This document shows, in pieces, positions 59,461 through 64,000 of a DNA stretch of 64,000 nucleotides (positions are counted from its first letter, which is position 1; each line of letters starts with the position of its first letter). The stretch is from contig NZ_JACHVP010000003.1 in the NCBI RefSeq assembly GCF_014190775.1, positions 62,001 through 126,000 of the forward strand. Direction: 5' to 3'. Origin of the DNA: Leifsonia aquatica. Lineage in GTDB: Bacteria > Actinomycetota > Actinomycetes > Actinomycetales > Microbacteriaceae. The translations under genes were made by a program, and so were the position numbers. The notes below the pieces were generated by a model, which saw only the letters and a program-made list of their open reading frames with translations, searched no databases and had not been told where the DNA came from.

Positions 59461-61200
59461 ATGTCCACCTTCACGATCGGCGAGCGCGACTTCCTGCTCG
59501 ACGGCCAGCCCTTCCGCATCCTCTCGGGCGCCCTGCACTACTTCCGGGTGCACCCGGAGCAGTGGGAGGACCGCATCCTCGCGGCCAAGGAGATGGGCCT
59601 CAACACCATCGAGACCTACGTGGCGTGGAACGAGCACGAACCCGAACGGGGCTCGTTCCGCAGCGACGGCGCACTCGATCTCGGGCGCTTCCTCGACCTC
59701 GTCGCCGAGGCCGGAATGCACGCCATCGTCCGTCCCGGGCCGTTCATCTGCGCCGAGTGGGACAACGGCGGGCTCCCCGGCTGGCTGACGCGCGAATGCG
59801 GCAGCCGCATCCGCTGCTCCGACCCCCGCTATCTGCGCGCCGTTGGCGAGTACTTCGCGCGGGTGCTCCCGATCGTCGTCCCGCGCCAGGTGGATCGCGG
59901 CGGCCCGGTCATCCTGCTGCAGGTCGAGAACGAGTACGGCGCATACGGGGCGGACAAGGAGTACCTGGCCACCCTCGTGAGCTGGATGCGGGCCGGCGGC
60001 ATCACCGTCCCGCTGACGACGGTCGACCAGCCGGAGGACAGGATGCTCGAGGACGGGCGCATCGACGGCGCCCACCTCACGGCGTCGTTCGGATCGAACG
60101 GGATCGAGCGCCTCGGCCGGCTGCGGAGGCACCAACCCGACGGGCCGCTGATGTGCGCGGAGTTCTGGGACGGCTGGTTCGACCGCTGGGGCGGCCGCCA
60201 CAACACGACCGATGCGACGGCCGCGGCCCGCGAGCTCGAGGAGATCCTCTCGACCGGCGCCTCGGTCAACATCTACATGTTCCACGGCGGCACCAACTTC
60301 GGCCTCACGAACGGCGCCAACCACAAGGGCTACTACGAGCCCACCACGACCTCGTACGACTACGACGCCCCGCTCAGCGAGGACGGCGTCGCGACGGCCA
60401 AGTACCGCGCATTCCGTGCCGTGCTCGGGAGGTACGTCCCGCTCCCGGAGCGGACCCGCCGCGATCCGGGGGAGGCGCCGGCGTTCTCCTCCCCGTTCGA
60501 CGCTGCGTCCCGGCTCCTGTCGGTCGTGCCGCTCGCAACCGGTGGCGACCACCTGTCGGCGCCGAGCATGGACGAGCTCGGCGCGTATCGCGGGCTGGTG
60601 CTCTATCGGGCGGAGGCGGCCGCGGGCGTGCTCCGCGTCGGAGAGGTGCGCGACCGTGCCCAGGTGTTCGCGGATGGACGCCCGGTCGGTGTCCTCGAGC
60701 GGGAGCACAACGATGTCGCGATCGAACTGCCGGACGGCACCCGGCTGCTCGAGATCCTGGTGGAGGACCAGGGGCGGGTGAACTACGGGCCGCGGATCGG
60801 CGAGCCCAAGGGACTGATCGGACCCGTCACGCTGAACGGACGCGAGCTGCGGGGATGGTCCGTGGATCCGATCGACCTCGACCACCCAGACCGCTACCTG
60901 GAAGCCGGCCCCGACCATCGCACCGGTGTCGGCGGTCCCATCGTCGCCCGGTCGACGTTCCGCCTCGACGAACCGGCGGACCTGCACCTGGCCACCCGGG
61001 ACCTGGGCAAGGGATTCGCTTGGGTCAACGGCTGGCCGCTCGGCCGCTTCTGGAGCCGCGGGCCGCAGCACTCCCTGTACGTGCCCGGCCCCGCGACGCG
61101 CGCAGGCGAGAACCAGCTCGTCGTGCTGGCGCTCGGCGGCGCCCTCCCGTCGCGCGTGACCTGGCTTGCCCGGCCGGATCGCGGTCCGCTGGAGGCGTGA
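59461..61200 (+). CDS. GH35 beta-galactosidase
   Basis: A 579-residue glycoside hydrolase family 35 enzyme, ATG 59461 with an aggag site. The N-terminal barrel shows GALHYFRVHPEQWEDRILAA, TYVAWNEHEP, FICAEWDNGGLPGWL and the acid/base motif LLQVENEYGAYG (E158). The nucleophile is E234 in LMCAEFWDGWFDRWGGRH. YMFHGGTNFGLTNGAN is also diagnostic. C-terminal beta domains complete the enzyme (GKGFAWVNGWPLGRFWSRGP). No signal peptide, so it acts inside the cell on imported galactosides. It follows the binding protein by 80 bases and is convergent with the GH42 gene. Confidence 0.95.
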   Translation: MSTFTIGERDFLLDGQPFRILSGALHYFRVHPEQWEDRILAAKEMGLNTIETYVAWNEHEPERGSFRSDGALDLGRFLDLVAEAGMHAIVRPGPFICAEWDNGGLPGWLTRECGSRIRCSDPRYLRAVGEYFARVLPIVVPRQVDRGGPVILLQVENEYGAYGADKEYLATLVSWMRAGGITVPLTTVDQPEDRMLEDGRIDGAHLTASFGSNGIERLGRLRRHQPDGPLMCAEFWDGWFDRWGGRHNTTDATAAARELEEILSTGASVNIYMFHGGTNFGLTNGANHKGYYEPTTTSYDYDAPLSEDGVATAKYRAFRAVLGRYVPLPERTRRDPGEAPAFSSPFDAASRLLSVVPLATGGDHLSAPSMDELGAYRGLVLYRAEAAAGVLRVGEVRDRAQVFADGRPVGVLEREHNDVAIELPDGTRLLEILVEDQGRVNYGPRIGEPKGLIGPVTLNGRELRGWSVDPIDLDHPDRYLEAGPDHRTGVGGPIVARSTFRLDEPADLHLATRDLGKGFAWVNGWPLGRFWSRGPQHSLYVPGPATRAGENQLVVLALGGALPSRVTWLARPDRGPLEA

Positions 61201-61221
61201 GCGTCCGGCCGGGCGAGCCGG

Positions 61222-63174
61222 TCATCCCGCCGAGACGGCGAGCACGCCGTACGGCGCGAGCAGCGGCCGCTCGACGGCGTCGCCTGTGAGCCGATCGATG
61301 CCGGCGACGTCGACCCGCACGGCGACCGGGCCGTGGTTCACCACGAACGTCAGACCGCCCCGGCGCACGACTTCGACGCCGTCCGGGGACTCGCGCAGCT
61401 CGACGTCCGCGTCGGCGAGCACCGACGTCAGCGCCGCACGGATCCCAGCGTCGTCCGGGTCTGCCGCCAGGTACCACGCCGATCCGTCGCCGACCGCCGA
61501 GCGGGTGAAGGCGGGGCCGCCGTCTGCAAGGCCGCCGTCGAAGCGGGCGAGGACGTCTGCGTCGCGCGCGTGAACGACCTCCGACCACTGGCCCGTGGGA
61601 CCGTCGATCGCGCCTGTCAGCCGGACGGGATCGGCGGGACCGTGCGGCGCGTACTCCTCGACCCGGACGCCGAGGACGTCGGCCAGGCGCCCCAGATGTC
61701 CGCCGTCGGGCAGAGCCGCATCCTGATCGGTGACCCCGGCCGGAGCAGCGACCAGCAGGGTGCCGCCGTCGCGAACATATGCGCCGAGCCGGTCCGCATC
61801 CTGCTCGCCGATGACGAAAAGGGCGGGAGCGATCACGACCCGGTAGGCGGAGAGGTCGCCGTCGCGGGCCACGAAGTCCGTGCCGACGCCCAGGTCGAGG
61901 AGAGCGTGGTGCCAGGTTGCAATGACCTGCGCGTAATCGATGCGGGCGGGCGTCGCCCGCTGCTCGATGCTCCACCACGAGTCCCAGTCGACGATGACCG
62001 CGACCTCCGGCCGTTCGACCAGGGTCCCGGCGAGATCGCCGAGCCGGCGCAGCTCGTCGCCGAGCCCGCACACCTCGCGCCAGATCCGCGTGTCGGTGCC
62101 GGCGTGCGGCACCATCGCGGAGTGGAACTTCTCCCCGCCCCGGCGCGACTGCCGCCACTGGAAGAACATCACGCCGTCCGCGCCGCGCGCGATCGCCTGA
62201 TACGACAGGGCGCGCATCTGCCCGGGCCGCTTCGGGGCGTTGAGGTCGCGCCAGTTGACCGCGCTGGTCGACTGCTCCATGAGCAACCAGGGACGGCCGT
62301 CGCCGAGCGACCGCATGAGGTCGCGCTGCAGGGCCGCGTCCTTCCATGAGCCGGGATCGGCCGGGTCCGGGTACGCGTCGTCGCTCACCACATCCACTTC
62401 GCTCGCCCAGGACCAGTAGTCGGCGGGCTTGAACAGGCCCATGAAGTTGGTGGTGATCGGGATGCCGGGCGTCGCCTCCCGCAGGACGGCCACCTCCGCC
62501 CGGTAGCCGTCGAGCAGTGCGTCCGAACCGAACCGGTCGAAGTCGAGCAGCTGCGCCGGGTTGCCGAAGGTGGGGGCGGCCCGTGGTGGGAGGATCTCGT
62601 CGAAGGACGCGTAGCGCTGCGACCAGAACGCGGTGCCCCAGCGGGCGTTCAGCTCGTCGATGGAGCCGTAGCGGCGCCGCAGCCACTCGCGGAAGGCCCG
62701 CGCCGTCTCGTCGCCGTAGTCGCGCGGGTTGTCGTTGCCGAACTCGTTGCCGACATGCCACGCCACCAGGGCGGGGTGCGAGCCGTAACGCTCGGCGAGG
62801 GCGCGGACCAGCCGGACGGCCAGGCGCCGGTAGGTCGCCGAGCTCGGATTGACGTGCTGCCGGCTGCCGGGGGAGAGGACGTGACCCCACTCGTCCACCA
62901 GCAGCGTGTCGGGATGGTTCAGCGACAGCCACTGCGGAGGCGTGGCGGTCGCGGTCGCGAGGTCGACGCCGATGCCGGCCGCGTGCAGGCGGTCCAGCAC
63001 CCGGTCGAGCCACGCGAACTCGAAGCGCCCCTCCTCGGGCTCGAGGAAGGCCCACGAGAAGACGCCGACGGTCGCGACGGTGACGCCCGCCTCCACCATG
63101 AGGCGCATGTCCTCGTCCTGGGTCTCCTCCGGCCATTGCTCGGGGTTGTAATCGGCTCCGTACCAGAAGCGCAT
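61222..63174 (-). CDS. GH42 beta-galactosidase
   Basis: A 650-residue glycoside hydrolase family 42 enzyme, ATG 63174. The start MRFWYGADYNPEQWPEET, then LDRLHAAGIGVDLATATATP, is typical. Acid/base is E144 (WHVGNEFGN); the nucleophile is E300 (WLLMEQSTSAVNW). The trimerisation domain follows (VCGLGDELRRLGDLAGTLVE) and a C-terminal beta domain ends LLAPYGVLAVSAG. No signal peptide, so cytoplasmic. Family members cut beta-1,4, beta-1,3 or beta-1,6 galactosides, including plant galactan fragments. Its stop lies 21 bases from the stop of the GH35 gene. Divergent from the RpiR regulator across an AT-rich operator. Confidence 0.95.
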   Translation of the reverse strand: MRFWYGADYNPEQWPEETQDEDMRLMVEAGVTVATVGVFSWAFLEPEEGRFEFAWLDRVLDRLHAAGIGVDLATATATPPQWLSLNHPDTLLVDEWGHVLSPGSRQHVNPSSATYRRLAVRLVRALAERYGSHPALVAWHVGNEFGNDNPRDYGDETARAFREWLRRRYGSIDELNARWGTAFWSQRYASFDEILPPRAAPTFGNPAQLLDFDRFGSDALLDGYRAEVAVLREATPGIPITTNFMGLFKPADYWSWASEVDVVSDDAYPDPADPGSWKDAALQRDLMRSLGDGRPWLLMEQSTSAVNWRDLNAPKRPGQMRALSYQAIARGADGVMFFQWRQSRRGGEKFHSAMVPHAGTDTRIWREVCGLGDELRRLGDLAGTLVERPEVAVIVDWDSWWSIEQRATPARIDYAQVIATWHHALLDLGVGTDFVARDGDLSAYRVVIAPALFVIGEQDADRLGAYVRDGGTLLVAAPAGVTDQDAALPDGGHLGRLADVLGVRVEEYAPHGPADPVRLTGAIDGPTGQWSEVVHARDADVLARFDGGLADGGPAFTRSAVGDGSAWYLAADPDDAGIRAALTSVLADADVELRESPDGVEVVRRGGLTFVVNHGPVAVRVDVAGIDRLTGDAVERPLLAPYGVLAVSAG

Positions 63175-63188
63175 GTCTCGTCCTCTCG

Positions 63189-63203
63189 TGTAATTTATTT
63201 TCA
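63189..63203. promoter_or_regulatory. Candidate RpiR operator
   Basis: tgtaatttattttca, an AT-rich imperfect palindrome in a GC-rich spacer, between the divergent GH42 and RpiR genes. Its complement matches 55985-55999 at 11 of 15 bases. Confidence 0.45.
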
Positions 63204-63239
63204 GTAGGCGCTTCGCGCCGCTCAGTGAGGGAGGCCGTC

Positions 63240-64000
63240 GTGAGCACCGCAGCAGAGCCCAGCCCGCTCGAGCTCGTCAGGCACGCGCTGCCGACATTGT
63301 CCGGTGCGCGCAAGCGGGTCGCCGAGATCGTCCTGGCCGACCCGTTCGAAGCGGGCCGCAACTCCATCACGTGGCTGGCGTCGCAGGCCGACACGCAGCC
63401 CGCGACCGTCACGCGGCTCTCCGTCTCGCTCGGCTACTCCGGCTTCCCCGCCTTCCGTGCAGCGGTGGCGAACGAGACCGGGCGCGAGTCGCAGGCGGGA
63501 TGGGCGAGCGACATCGGGCCGGACGTCACTCCCACGGACTCGCCCGAACAGGTCATGAACGTGCTCGCCGGGCACGAGTTCCGGGCGCTGCGCAACGCGC
63601 TGTCGAACGTGGACCTCGGGCTGCTCTCCGCGGCGGCCGACACGATCGCTGTCGCGAAGCGGGTCGAGATCTTCGGCGAGTGGGGCGACCGCCCTCCGGC
63701 CGACGAGCTGTCGATGCGGCTCATGCGCCTCGGGGTGCCCGTCTGGATGCACGAGGGCGCCTACGCCGCGAAGGTCGGCGCGAGCCTCCTCGACGCGAAG
63801 GGTGTCGCCATCGCGGTGTCGCGCAACGGCGACAGCGACATCGTGAAGTCGTTCCTGCAGGAGGCCTCGGCCCACGGAGCGACCACGATCGTCATCACCG
63901 GCGTCCCGGACGGGCTCGTCACGCGCGACGCCGACCTGGTGCTCTACACCGGCACCGGCGGCGGTCGCACCTGGACGGAGTACTTCGCGGGGCGGGCGAG
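63240..64000 (+). CDS. MurR/RpiR-family regulator, 3' end outside window
   Basis: A regulator cut off by the window edge; about 253 residues are present from GTG 63240, which follows gagggagg. The N-terminal RpiR HTH reads LVRHALPTLSGARKRVAEIV, then SITWLASQADTQPATVTRLS and VSLGYSGFPAFRAAVANE. The SIS effector domain starts near residue 120 (ALSNVDLGLLSAAADTIAVA) with VEIFGEWGDRPPADELSMRL and AIAVSRNGDSDIVKSFLQEA. It senses a phosphosugar. It most likely controls the divergent GH42 gene and the transporter operon to its left through AT-rich sites at 63189 and 55985-56041. Confidence 0.9.
   Translation, partial: MSTAAEPSPLELVRHALPTLSGARKRVAEIVLADPFEAGRNSITWLASQADTQPATVTRLSVSLGYSGFPAFRAAVANETGRESQAGWASDIGPDVTPTDSPEQVMNVLAGHEFRALRNALSNVDLGLLSAAADTIAVAKRVEIFGEWGDRPPADELSMRLMRLGVPVWMHEGAYAAKVGASLLDAKGVAIAVSRNGDSDIVKSFLQEASAHGATTIVITGVPDGLVTRDADLVLYTGTGGGRTWTEYFAGRA

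Noticed and set aside
58096-61200. A plus-strand open frame of over 1000 codons linking the binding protein to the beta-galactosidase
   Set aside because: Upstream of 59461 it is the wrong frame of the binding-protein gene (Arg-rich). Only the GH35 part from ATG 59461 is protein-like.
61025-63412. A long minus-strand open frame over the GH42 gene and the regulator
   Set aside because: Shadow of the GH42 frame; low-complexity Arg/Gly sequence without motifs.
1-64000. CRISPR arrays
   Set aside because: No regularly spaced short repeats with unique spacers were seen. The only multi-copy repeat family is long, irregularly spaced and flanks genes. The Cas4-like domain at 28348 is part of a helicase fusion, not a cas gene.

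Overview
The window reads as a high-GC actinobacterial chromosome segment, most likely Microbacteriaceae (Microbacterium/Leifsonia type). The evidence is uniform high-GC codon use, many ATGA-coupled genes, GTG and TTG starts, and a gene repertoire (DUF3618/holin-like stress operon, SorC-controlled Rbs-type ABC locus, MerR-Hsp20 pair, MalFG-type galactoside locus) usual in that family. Genus is inference; there is no rRNA or other marker gene here.

Layout. 0-6.7 kb: end of an SRPBCC gene, a probable gene relic, a four-gene membrane/stress block, then a minus-strand pair of a frameshifted zinc alcohol dehydrogenase and a CYP152-type peroxygenase P450. 6.7-8.7 kb: a decayed copy of a gene that is intact at 20.6 kb, next to an IS110-family element with a long upstream non-coding end. 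8.9-20.3 kb: a complete polyol/pentose locus with a SorC regulator, a divergent palindromic operator, an Rbs-type ABC transporter, an SIS isomerase, a xylulokinase, an in-frame fusion of a pentulose-phosphate 3-epimerase to a zinc polyol dehydrogenase, and three more dehydrogenases. The likely logic is import of a polyol, oxidation to a ketose, phosphorylation, then isomerisation/epimerisation into the pentose phosphate pathway.

20.5-41.5 kb is an accessory island with a strong defence signature. It holds an unrecognised three-gene cluster, two small HTH genes, a protein with two nuclease domains, and an operon of DNA methyltransferase, Dna2-like Fe-S nuclease-helicase, Mrr-like nuclease and three unrecognised genes. 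A second Mrr-like protein, an AlbA_2/Schlafen-type protein and another PD-(D/E)XK protein follow. In total five proteins carry PD-(D/E)XK-like motifs. An IS3 remnant and a LacI remnant lie here as well.

41.7-54.6 kb is bounded and punctuated by four copies of a dispersed repeat. Inside it are two ECF sigma/membrane-protein pairs, small secreted proteins, and a very large secreted SLT-golvesin-SGNH protein broken by one in-frame amber codon. Five intergenic sites share the exact architecture G(G/A)AAC-N13-CCGGACAT and sit upstream of these genes, so they look like promoters of one ECF regulon.

54.7-64 kb returns to ordinary chromosome: a MerR regulator, a small acidic protein, Hsp20, then a galactoside locus with a MalFG-type transporter, binding protein, GH35 and GH42 beta-galactosidases and the start of an RpiR regulator.

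The most interesting items are the methyltransferase/Dna2-like operon, the ECF promoter motif, the dual-nuclease protein, the repeat family and the epimerase-dehydrogenase fusion. All functions come from motif reading; no database search was possible.
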